NCBI GenBank assembly: GCA_023230025.1
Contig: JALNYD010000080.1
Location: 1 to 10,476 of the forward strand
DNA: 10,476 nucleotides
Source of the DNA: Candidatus Cloacimonadota bacterium
GTDB taxonomy: Bacteria; Cloacimonadota; Cloacimonadia; Cloacimonadales; Cloacimonadaceae
Direction of reading: 5' to 3'
How positions within the stretch are numbered: the stretch's first letter is position 1; every line of letters begins with the position of its first letter. The translations under genes were made by a program, and so were the position numbers. Shown here in pieces: positions 1-6,462 of this stretch. The notes below the pieces were generated by a model. The model saw only the letters and a list, made by a program, of their open reading frames with translations, had not been told where the DNA came from and ran no database searches.

Positions 1-413
1 CCGAGATCACATACAAAATCGTAAAATCCACCGACAACTCAGCAATCCTGGAGCTTTACCGGGCTCCCGGCTGGTGGCAGATGGATGATAATCCCGAATA
101 TCTGAACACGGTAGCCTCAATCATTGCCAATAGCTTCTGCTTTGTCATAGCCACCAGGGGAGAGCAGATCATCGGTATGGGCAGGGCAATATCTGATGGC
201 TGCAGCGATGCCTATATCCAGGATGTAACTGTGCTGGAGAGTGAGCGCGGAAAAGGGATTGGCAAGGGCATCATCCGCACCTTGATCAGCTATCTGAAAG
301 AGCATAATATTCAATGGATCGGCCTGATTTCAGAACCAGGTTATGAAGGTTTTTACACGTCTCTGGGCTTCAATGTAATGCAGAGCTACACTCCATTTCT
401 TTTGGGCGAATAA
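1..413 (+). CDS. GNAT family N-acetyltransferase, 5' end cut by window
   Basis: The reading frame is open from base 3 to the TAA at 411-413. An ATG at 81 exists, but the codons before it already read as a GNAT N-terminus (YKIVKSTDNSAILELYRAPGWW-like, with the LYRAPGWW segment typical of small GNATs). No ATG, GTG or TTG occurs in frame between 3 and 81, so the true start is probably just left of the window. The acetyl-CoA-binding motif A is visible as DVTVLESERGKGIGKG, followed by a helix (IIRTLISYL). The C-terminal GFYTSLGF segment is the usual last strand-helix unit. The family transfers an acetyl group from acetyl-CoA to an amine; the substrate cannot be read from the sequence. About 137 residues are visible, close to the normal size of single-domain members. 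The next gene begins 49 nt downstream on the same strand. Confidence 0.85.
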   Translation, partial: EITYKIVKSTDNSAILELYRAPGWWQMDDNPEYLNTVASIIANSFCFVIATRGEQIIGMGRAISDGCSDAYIQDVTVLESERGKGIGKGIIRTLISYLKEHNIQWIGLISEPGYEGFYTSLGFNVMQSYTPFLLGE

Positions 414-462
414 CATAGTTTGCAGGATCCCCGGACTCCTGATTTAATAGATTGGATTTGAT

Positions 463-1368
463 ATGTACAAAGATATAGACATGCCAGGTTTGATGCCACT
501 TAGTGTGGCAGACACCTTGATGTTGCACGATTACCTGAGCAAATACCCCCGTGAGAATTGCGACTACACGATTACAAACCTCATTGTGTGGGGCAAAATC
601 TACAGCAACCACTATTACTTCTTCAAAGATCGGCTGGTGATCTTCAACCCTCAGTATGAATACATCTTTTTCCCTTTGGGAGAGGATTTGCTTCCCCAGG
701 AGCTGGCAGATCTGGTGAAGATATTCCGTGAGTATTTCAAGGAAGCAGAATTGGTCTTGATCCCCCAGGATTATATCCTCCGGCACAGTGATTTGGAGCA
801 ATTCTTTGAATTGAGGGAAGATCGTGACTGGGCGGATTACATCTACAGCACCGACAGCATGGTGAATCTGAGCGGGAAGAAGCTGGCCAAAAAGAAGAAC
901 TTGATTTCTCAATTCAGACGCGCTTATCCCCAATACAAAGTGATGAAGATTACACCAGACCGCCTGGATGTGATTCTGCAGTTTACGCACAAATGGCGCA
1001 GAGAGCGCAGTGCCGAGGGCATCTATCTGATGACAGAGATCAAGGCCATCGAAAACACCCTTGCAGCCTGGAACAGCCTTCCTGTGGAGGGGATCATCAT
1101 CTGTCTGGATTACAAGATTGCCGCCTACAGCATCTTCAGTACTCAGACTACGGACATGATGACCGTGCACTTTGAGAAGTTTGATCCCGACAAAAAGGGC
1201 TCGGCACAGATCATCTACTGGGAGACAGCCCGTTATTTGCAGGGTCGCTATCAGTGGATCAACCGCGAGCAGGATATTGGGCTGGAAGGCTTACGTCAGG
1301 CGAAGCTCAGCTATGTACCGGATCGCTTTGCGCTTTTCTTCTTTTCCCGGCTAAAAGCAGAAAACTGA
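463..1368 (+). CDS. DUF2156 / LPG synthase C-terminal-like protein (GNAT-fold)
   Basis: This 301-residue protein resembles the DUF2156 family, related to the C-terminal aminoacyl-transferase domain of phosphatidylglycerol lysyltransferases. Visible family segments are DYIYSTDSMVNLSGKK (125-140), a basic stretch KKLAKKKNLISQFRR (139-153), HFEKFDPDKKGSAQ (236-249) and INREQDIGLEGLRQAKLSY (266-284). The last resembles the conserved N-x-E-x-D-x-G-xx-GLR-xxK motif of these proteins. No membrane segments are present, so it is likely cytosolic or peripheral, unlike full MprF. Family members have a double-GNAT fold; the acyl donor and acceptor here are unknown. The start at 463 gives a full-length protein, but the upstream sequence has only a weak GGAT as ribosome site, and ATG 481 is a possible alternative. 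The last 62 bases overlap the end of the convergent epimerase-like gene. Confidence 0.82.
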   Translation: MYKDIDMPGLMPLSVADTLMLHDYLSKYPRENCDYTITNLIVWGKIYSNHYYFFKDRLVIFNPQYEYIFFPLGEDLLPQELADLVKIFREYFKEAELVLIPQDYILRHSDLEQFFELREDRDWADYIYSTDSMVNLSGKKLAKKKNLISQFRRAYPQYKVMKITPDRLDVILQFTHKWRRERSAEGIYLMTEIKAIENTLAAWNSLPVEGIIICLDYKIAAYSIFSTQTTDMMTVHFEKFDPDKKGSAQIIYWETARYLQGRYQWINREQDIGLEGLRQAKLSYVPDRFALFFFSRLKAEN

Positions 1369-2308
1369 ATCCCCATAGCAGCAAAAAGGGCAGCAAAAAG
1401 GCAATAATCCGCTTTGGACGCGGGTTTAGCAAGATCTGCCAGAGCACAGGGTAACTGTCAGCTTTGGTCCAGCGCTTTTGATAATATTCCAGCTTGGCTG
1501 AGGGGCGCAATTCCTGCAGCTTTGCCAGTTGCCGGATATGCTTCTGGTGATACATCCTCCCCGCCATTGTACCATTTAGATCATAGCGGCTGTAGCCATG
1601 AAAGTCAAACTCCGGAAGCTTCATCTCCAGGGCATTAAATCCCTTTTCAAAGAGTTCCTGGGCAAGCGGATCCTCGGTTAAATCATGGTAGTAATAGAGC
1701 TCAAGCAACACCCCCATCATTCCGTTCAACACCCAATATGGTTCTGATGCGGGATATTCCATATACCAATAGCTGCTGTCATTGATGGCATAGCCCAGAT
1801 TTGCCCGATCCGGATCAAGAGTATTCAAGGTCTTAATCGCTTTGGCATAGATCTCCAGATTGCGCTCAAAACTGGCGCGGTGTGCCAGAGCATTCATGAC
1901 CACAGACTGTGCCAGAGCTGAACTCCAGGGCTTGCTTTGTTCATATTGCGGCAGATCAAAATCATAGCTTAGCAAAAAGGTGGAATCCGTCTCACTGCCA
2001 TTGGCAAGCAACCAATCAGTTAGCTGGATAAAACGCTGAACCTGTCCCAAATTGCGGCTGCGGTAATATTCCCGCTTGGCATCATTGGCAATAAAGAGGG
2101 GATTGTAATGGCTTTGACCGTTGCGATACAACTGCATCGGGATTCCATTATCATCCACCGTATCGATCTGATTGAAGGGACGGCCGCTGATCTTTCCCCA
2201 AGTACGTTCGATAAAGGCGTGGATATCGGTTTCGGCAAATTGCCAGATAGCGCTGATAAACAGTAAGCTGATCAGACAGCTTGCGATTGCGATTGCTCTA
2301 CGAGACAT
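1307..2308 (-). CDS. Membrane-anchored D-glucuronyl C5-epimerase C-terminal-domain protein
   Basis: This is a 333-residue protein with a hydrophobic N-terminal anchor (about 5-22, after MSRR) and a second membrane helix near the C-terminus (about 301-319), followed by a basic tail GKRRK. By the positive-inside rule both ends lie in the cytoplasm and residues 24-300 lie outside the inner membrane. The central part resembles the D-glucuronyl C5-epimerase C-terminal domain, an alpha/alpha-barrel. The matching segments are YDFDLPQY and PWSSALAQSVVMNALAHRA (115-144), EYPASEPYWVLNGMMGVLLELY (184-205) and SRYDLNGTMAGRMYHQKHIRQL (240-261). Such domains invert the C5 carbon of uronic acids in a polysaccharide. 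Whether this protein is an active epimerase, a lyase-like relative or a binding protein cannot be decided here. The start is fixed by a strong ribosome site and by the adjoining znuB stop (TGA directly followed by ATG). No other polysaccharide genes are visible nearby. Confidence 0.72.
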   Translation of the reverse strand: MSRRAIAIASCLISLLFISAIWQFAETDIHAFIERTWGKISGRPFNQIDTVDDNGIPMQLYRNGQSHYNPLFIANDAKREYYRSRNLGQVQRFIQLTDWLLANGSETDSTFLLSYDFDLPQYEQSKPWSSALAQSVVMNALAHRASFERNLEIYAKAIKTLNTLDPDRANLGYAINDSSYWYMEYPASEPYWVLNGMMGVLLELYYYHDLTEDPLAQELFEKGFNALEMKLPEFDFHGYSRYDLNGTMAGRMYHQKHIRQLAKLQELRPSAKLEYYQKRWTKADSYPVLWQILLNPRPKRIIAFLLPFLLLWGFSFLLLAGKRRKAQSDPVHS

Positions 2309-3094
2309 TCAGATCCTCCTTTTAAACACAAAGCTCAGGGCATACAACAGGGCCTGGCACATCACGATTGTAGCTCCGGTGGGCAAGTTCAAGCCATAGG
2401 ATATTCCAAATCCTGCCACTGCACAAAGTACTGCAGCCAGCACGCTGACCACCACTGCCAAATGCAAACGCCGGACCAGATTGAAGGCTATCACTGCCGG
2501 TAGGATCAATTGGGCTGTTACCAGGATGATCCCGGCACTTTTCAGGTTCAAGACAATGTTTGCCGCCAACAGCATATAAAAGATACGATCCACAATACCA
2601 GTTTTGATCCTGAATACCCTGGCCATTTCCGGATTGTAGCTCAGATAGAAGAGTTCTTTGTAAAAAAACACCACAAAGATGGTATTGATGATTGCCAGCA
2701 CTCCCAGCATCATAGCTTCAGAGGGTAGAATCAACAGCACATTGCCGAAAAGGTAGCTGGCCAGGTCAAAGCTATAATTACGCGAAAGCGAGATCAGGAT
2801 GATGCCCAGCGCCATGGATAGCGAGAGAAAGATGGTGATCGTATTTGCTTCCTGCAGTTTCTGATGCCTTGCCAGTGCCGAGATTGCCAAAGCTACCAAA
2901 CTCACAAAGATAAGTGCCGTCAGGTTCATGTTGATGCCGGTGATAATGGCAATGCTGATTCCGGCAAAAGCGATGTGGGACAAGGCTTCGCCCAGATATG
3001 AGACCTTGCGAAGTGTGACATATGGTGCAAAGATCGCCAGTGATATTCCGGAGAGCACAGCTCCCAATATAGCAGTAATCAAAAATCCCGGCAT
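2309..3094 (-). CDS. znuB: Zinc/manganese-type ABC transporter permease (ABC-3 family)
   Basis: This 261-residue, highly hydrophobic protein has about eight membrane helices, the usual size for ABC-3 metal permeases (ZnuB, MntB, TroC types). Family marks are LRKVSYLGEALSHIAFAG (28-45), corresponding to the conserved R-x-V-xx-GDALSH-A-PG region with a His at 40. YNPEMA (153-158) fits the coupling segment that contacts the ATPase, usually written DPEMA. SAGIILVTAQLILPAVIA (186-203) and YGLNLPTGATIVM (233-245) are also typical. It forms the inner-membrane channel that passes the metal delivered by the binding protein. Its ATG shares one base with the znuC stop (TGATG on the minus strand), with AAGGA upstream, so the two are translationally coupled. 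Zinc rather than manganese is inferred from the His-rich loop of the partner binding protein. Confidence 0.93.
   Translation of the reverse strand: MPGFLITAILGAVLSGISLAIFAPYVTLRKVSYLGEALSHIAFAGISIAIITGINMNLTALIFVSLVALAISALARHQKLQEANTITIFLSLSMALGIILISLSRNYSFDLASYLFGNVLLILPSEAMMLGVLAIINTIFVVFFYKELFYLSYNPEMARVFRIKTGIVDRIFYMLLAANIVLNLKSAGIILVTAQLILPAVIAFNLVRRLHLAVVVSVLAAVLCAVAGFGISYGLNLPTGATIVMCQALLYALSFVFKRRI
2314..2322 (-). promoter_or_regulatory. Strong Shine-Dalgarno site of the epimerase-like gene
   Basis: On the minus strand the sequence AAAGGAGGATCTGAATG places a near-perfect AAAGGAGG six bases before the ATG at 2308. The site lies inside the last codons of znuB, whose TGA (2311-2309) touches the ATG. 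It is the best ribosome binding site in the window. It argues that the epimerase-like gene is a real, well translated last member of the zinc operon. Confidence 0.8.
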
Positions 3095-3822
3095 CAGTAG
3101 TCCTTTTCGATCAGGCGAACGCTATCGCCAAAGGTTTTATGAATCACATCCGCATTCACCAGTTCCATATCGTTGTGGCAGTGCAGGGTGCGATTCAGAC
3201 AGATCAGGAAGCTGCAATAATCCGAAAGAGTGTGTAGATCATGCGAAATCGTGATGATGGTTTTACCCTGTTCATTGAGTTGCTTCAGCAGCACAAAGAA
3301 GCTTTTCACCCCGGGTCGGTCGATTCCCGCTTCCGGCTCGTCCAGAATCAAATATGGGCTGTCCGAAAGCATAGCCCGAGCCAGCATTACCCGCTGAAAC
3401 TCCCCTCCGGAGAGGGTTCCGATCAGGTTGCCGGCTTTATCTTCGATTCCGGTGTGTCGCATTACTTCCCGGGCTTTTTGTTTGTGTTCTTTGCTGCAAC
3501 GTTTGCCAAAGGGCAGAGTTCCGGCAATCCCCATCAACACAATATCAAGCGCCGTAGCGGGGAAATTGCGATCATATTCCTCCCGTTGCGGCAGATAACC
3601 AAAGCTGTTTAGCTTCAACCACTCTGTCTGTGCCTTGCTGTCAATGCGGACAGTGCCTTCCTGAAGAGGGATCAAACCCATGATCAGTTTCACCAGAGTG
3701 GATTTTCCGGCACCATTGGGACCGATTATTGCCGCAAAAGCCCCATCCGGAATATCCAGACTGATATTCTGCAGGATCGCTTTCCCGGCAATGCTGAAGT
3801 TTAAATCTCTAATCTCAATCAT
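3094..3822 (-). CDS. znuC: Zinc ABC transporter ATP-binding protein
   Basis: This 242-residue ABC ATPase is complete in all motifs: Walker A GPNGAGKST (34-42), Q-loop YLPQR (Gln79), signature LSGGEFQR (137-144), Walker B YLILDEP (157-163) with catalytic Glu162, and the H-loop His194 in ISHD. It energises uptake through the permease encoded immediately downstream. The cytoplasmic dimer contacts ZnuB. The ATG at 3822 is the first in-frame start, since an in-frame TGA lies four codons upstream. It lacks a clear Shine-Dalgarno sequence (only GGA very close to the start), in contrast to its neighbours. The weak site follows the structured 136-bp gap after znuA, so translation of the membrane part may be controlled separately from the binding protein. 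Confidence 0.94.
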   Translation of the reverse strand: MIEIRDLNFSIAGKAILQNISLDIPDGAFAAIIGPNGAGKSTLVKLIMGLIPLQEGTVRIDSKAQTEWLKLNSFGYLPQREEYDRNFPATALDIVLMGIAGTLPFGKRCSKEHKQKAREVMRHTGIEDKAGNLIGTLSGGEFQRVMLARAMLSDSPYLILDEPEAGIDRPGVKSFFVLLKQLNEQGKTIITISHDLHTLSDYCSFLICLNRTLHCHNDMELVNADVIHKTFGDSVRLIEKDY

Positions 3823-3958
3823 ATTCCATGCTCATGGCTTTACCTCAGTTTCAGCTCGGCTTTAGCCCCGGTTTACCCCATGACACGGGGGAATCAGCGG
3901 GCGATATCGAGCTGAAGCATCGGGGAAGAAGGGAGGTGCTGGATACTATAGTCAAGCT
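3823..3958 (-). repeat. Structured intercistronic region with inverted repeat between znuA and znuC
   Basis: This is the longest non-coding stretch of the window. Two 9-base arms, ttcagctcg at 3850-3858 and cgagctgaa at 3908-3916, are perfect inverted repeats. They enclose 49 bases that hold a second possible hairpin (ccccg at 3866-3870 with cgggg at 3886-3890, or cccc 3876-3879 with gggg 3887-3890). The 8-base palindrome cgatatcg lies at 3902-3909. On the minus-strand transcript these would form a branched structure between the binding-protein and ATPase cistrons. No T-tract follows, so it does not look like a simple terminator. It may be an RNA processing or stability element, a regulatory structure, or a copy of a dispersed intergenic repeat. 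Confidence 0.5.
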
Positions 3959-4894
3959 TTAGAACCCCATCTTCATCACTTGCCAATTGGCATCGATCAG
4001 TTCAGCGACGGTTTTCACCGGCATACTGCTGCCCAGAGGATCCAGGGTGGCAAGCTCAAGCCCATATTCCCGGGCCAGGACTTCGGCTGATTTGGGATTT
4101 TGCTGGGGTTCGATGAAGATGCTTTTCACCTTGTGTTCGCGGATTTTTTTGCCCAGTTCATTGAGGTCTTTAGCAGAGGGTTCCTTCCCTGGAGAGGATT
4201 GCACCCAGCCCAGATAGTGAATATCAAAATCCCGGGTAAAATAGTGGAAGCTGTTATGATAAGTAACCAGGGCGGGATTCTCCAATTGTGCGCGATCAGC
4301 CAGTATCTTTTGCTGCACATCCGCCAGTTCTTTCTGGATGATATCGTGATTGTGCATAATCACCGGTGTAGAATCTGGAAAGATCAGGATCAATTCGGAT
4401 TTCAGCTTTGTGCAGAGCTTCTGCAGCATCAGCGGGCTGGTCCACAGGTGTGGATCGGCCTGGCCTTCATGATCGTGGTGATGATCATCAAGGCTATCCT
4501 GATGGGTGATCATGTGTTCCCGCACCTGTTGGAGGGAATCCAGGGCAACCAGGTCTTGCAAGAGGTCAGCAGCAACCAGGTGTTTGGCAGAAGTGTTTTG
4601 CAGAGCCTGAGCGATGAAGCTTTCCAGTCCCATGCCGTTGGAAATGATCAAATCTGCCTTGTGCAGGTCTTTGAGATCGGCGGGTTTGGCGCTCCAATTG
4701 TGCGGAGAAGCATTAGGCGGAACCAGGGATTTCACTTCGATGCCATCGCCCACCAATTGTTTTATGAGCAATTCATACGGATGGATAGTGGTGATAATCA
4801 ATGGTTTTGCGCTTTCTTCAACTGTCTTTTTGCTTTTGCAGCCCAGGCTGAAGAGGAGCAGAAAAAGAATCAATATCGTGGTATTTCTTTTCAT
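3959..4894 (-). CDS. znuA: Zinc ABC transporter substrate-binding lipoprotein
   Basis: This 311-residue cluster A-I metal-binding protein begins with a short signal peptide ending in LLLFSLGC. Cys19 is the likely lipidated residue, although Ser at -3 and Leu at -2 make the lipobox atypical. Predicted metal ligands of the ZnuA/TroA family are His65 (SPHNWS), His149 (DPHLW) and/or His213 (YHNSFHYF), and Asp285 (TLDPLG). A His/Asp-rich loop (131-142, with DDHHHDHEG) sits where zinc-specific ZnuA proteins carry theirs; this favours zinc over manganese. It captures zinc in the periplasm and hands it to ZnuB. The start at 4894 is supported by AAGGAG seven bases upstream. It is separated from pepA by a hairpin and from znuC by 136 bp. 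No recognisable Zur operator was found, though I can only compare by eye. Confidence 0.93.
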   Translation of the reverse strand: MKRNTTILILFLLLFSLGCKSKKTVEESAKPLIITTIHPYELLIKQLVGDGIEVKSLVPPNASPHNWSAKPADLKDLHKADLIISNGMGLESFIAQALQNTSAKHLVAADLLQDLVALDSLQQVREHMITHQDSLDDHHHDHEGQADPHLWTSPLMLQKLCTKLKSELILIFPDSTPVIMHNHDIIQKELADVQQKILADRAQLENPALVTYHNSFHYFTRDFDIHYLGWVQSSPGKEPSAKDLNELGKKIREHKVKSIFIEPQQNPKSAEVLAREYGLELATLDPLGSSMPVKTVAELIDANWQVMKMGF

Positions 4895-4907
4895 ATCAAT
4901 CTCCTTG

Positions 4908-4939
4908 CAAAAGGTCGGGAGACAGGATTGTGTCTCCCG
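4908..4939 (-). terminator. Rho-independent-type hairpin after pepA
   Basis: On the minus strand a perfect 9-bp stem, CGGGAGACA paired with TGTCTCCCG around a 6-base loop, is followed three bases later by TTTT. It lies between the pepA stop (4955) and the znuA start (4894). It probably ends or attenuates the upstream transcript, so that znuA would need its own promoter. The T-tract is short, and the hairpin sits just upstream of the znuA ribosome site (about 4901-4907). A role as a znuA 5' leader structure is therefore an alternative. Confidence 0.6.
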
Positions 4940-4954
4940 CTCTTGTAATGAAGT

Positions 4955-6433
4955 TTATTCCATGCTTCGCAGGAGGCTGGTAAGCAGACGGACTCCCACG
5001 CCGGTGGCACCATAGGAATAGATGCCATTGATCTTGTCTTTGGTTGCCTGACCGGCAATATCAATGTGGATCCAGGGTTTATCCTGCACAAATTCACCGA
5101 TAAAGAGAGCTGCTGTGATGCAACCGGCAAGCGGGCCACCGATGTTTTTCAGATCGGCAACTTCGGATTTGAGCAATTCCTTGTAGGGCTCATGCAGGGG
5201 CATTTCCCAGATCATTTCTCCGCTGAAATCACTGGCTTCTTTGAGCTGATGGAGCCAGGAGGAGTTGTTGCTGAGGACGGCGGAGAAATCATGACCCAAG
5301 GCAGCCACTGCTGCACCGGTGAGGGTGGCAATATCCAGGACGCGATCAGCCTTTTCCTTTTCCAGGGCATAGTGAATGGCATCAATCAGGGTAAGGCGGC
5401 CTTCGGCATCGGTGTTGAGCACTTCAATGGTCTTTCCTGCCATGGAGGTAATGATGTCACCCGGGCGATAGGCTTCGCCACTAACCATGTTTTCGGCAGC
5501 GCCGATGATGGCAACAACATTTACTTTCAACTTCAAAGTGGCGATGGCTGCCATGGTTCCGATCACTGCGGCTGCTCCACCCATATCGCTTTTCATATTG
5601 ACCATGCTGGGTCCTGGTTTCAGGCTATAGCCACCGGTATCAAAGGTGAGGCCTTTGCCTACCAGGGCGGTGAGTTGATTCTTTTTATCTGGGTTTCCGC
5701 TGTAACGCATAATGATCAGGCGGGGATCAACTTTGCTGCCTTTTCCTACCGCCAGCAGGGCATCCATTTTGAGGCGTTTCAACTTGTCCATGGAGTGAAT
5801 CTCAATGGAAAAGCCATATTGCAGAGCTGCTTTTTTGGCATGATCAGCAAGGCTTTCCGGATTCATGATATTTGCCGGTTCGTTCACCATATCCCTTGCC
5901 AGATTGGTGGCTTCGGCATAAATCCTTCCTTCAAGGATGCCGCGATTGATATGCCGGGTATTCTTTGTGCTAAGGAGTAAATGGATGGATTCGATCTCGT
6001 GAACCTCGTCACTGGAGATGTATTTATTGAACTTATATGCACTTAGCAGTGCCGATTCTGCCAGGACGTGTCCCAGGATCACATCGTTGATCACGGGCTC
6101 AAAACTCATCAACACATACACCTGATGTGATTTCAGGCTGTTCGCCTTGCGCCAGCAATTGGCAAAGATGCTGCGCAACCTGGAGGAATTCAAATCGGCA
6201 TTCTTGCCCACGCCACACAGGATGATCACCTGCCTTTTTTTGCTCAGCATTCTGGTGAACGAGCTCATCTTACCATAGCTGAAGCTAAAGTTCTCGGCTT
6301 TGATGTAGGATTCCAATTCGGCTTTGAGTTCTTCATCCACGAATTCGAGGCCTTCCAATGAGGCATCTTCTTCGTGGATAAAAACGAGGGTTTCAACGTG
6401 TTCCGGCAACTTACGGGTAACATCGATTTTCAT
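4955..6433 (-). CDS. pepA: Leucyl aminopeptidase, M17 family
   Basis: This 492-residue protein has the full M17 catalytic domain in its C-terminal half. Motifs are VGKGLTFDTGGYSLKPG (258-274), with metal ligands Lys260 and Asp265 and catalytic Lys272; MKSDMGGAAAV (280-290) with Asp283; and the family signature NTDAEGRL (340-347) with Asp342, Glu344 and Arg346. SGEAYRPGDI (318-327) and NEPANIMNPESL (184-195) are also typical. The N-terminal third is the less conserved macro-like domain. The enzyme removes N-terminal residues from peptides in the cytosol, normally as a hexamer with two divalent metals, often Zn or Mn. AAGGAG eight bases upstream supports the ATG at 6433. It lies 29 nt behind the barrel fusion gene and is probably cotranscribed with it, with no obvious functional tie. 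Proximity to the zinc operon may be coincidental. Confidence 0.95.
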   Translation of the reverse strand: MKIDVTRKLPEHVETLVFIHEEDASLEGLEFVDEELKAELESYIKAENFSFSYGKMSSFTRMLSKKRQVIILCGVGKNADLNSSRLRSIFANCWRKANSLKSHQVYVLMSFEPVINDVILGHVLAESALLSAYKFNKYISSDEVHEIESIHLLLSTKNTRHINRGILEGRIYAEATNLARDMVNEPANIMNPESLADHAKKAALQYGFSIEIHSMDKLKRLKMDALLAVGKGSKVDPRLIIMRYSGNPDKKNQLTALVGKGLTFDTGGYSLKPGPSMVNMKSDMGGAAAVIGTMAAIATLKLKVNVVAIIGAAENMVSGEAYRPGDIITSMAGKTIEVLNTDAEGRLTLIDAIHYALEKEKADRVLDIATLTGAAVAALGHDFSAVLSNNSSWLHQLKEASDFSGEMIWEMPLHEPYKELLKSEVADLKNIGGPLAGCITAALFIGEFVQDKPWIHIDIAGQATKDKINGIYSYGATGVGVRLLTSLLRSME

Positions 6434-6462
6434 GGTCTGCTCCTTGTTTTATCTTAATATTT

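Noticed and set aside
370..1170. A 266-residue minus-strand frame opposite the DUF2156 gene
   Set aside because: The plus strand shows conserved DUF2156 motifs throughout; the minus frame has no recognisable domain and would also overlap the end of the GNAT gene.
1379..1401. Direct repeat cagcaaaaagg occurring twice with 12-base spacing
   Set aside because: It is explained by the Leu/Phe-rich membrane helix codons of the epimerase-like gene (FLLPFLL region); there are only two copies.
3941..3955. TTGACTATAGT on the minus strand as a promoter for znuC
   Set aside because: The -35-like TTGACT has no -10 box at 16-18 bases, and the TATAGT has no -35 box upstream at the right distance.
4100..4948. 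Long open frame on the plus strand opposite znuA
   Set aside because: It lies fully antisense to a clear znuA gene with all ligand motifs, and its translation shows no recognisable family or signal.
5066..5980. A 304-residue open frame opposite pepA
   Set aside because: It is a shadow of the pepA catalytic domain; the pepA motifs are unambiguous and the opposite translation is compositionally odd.
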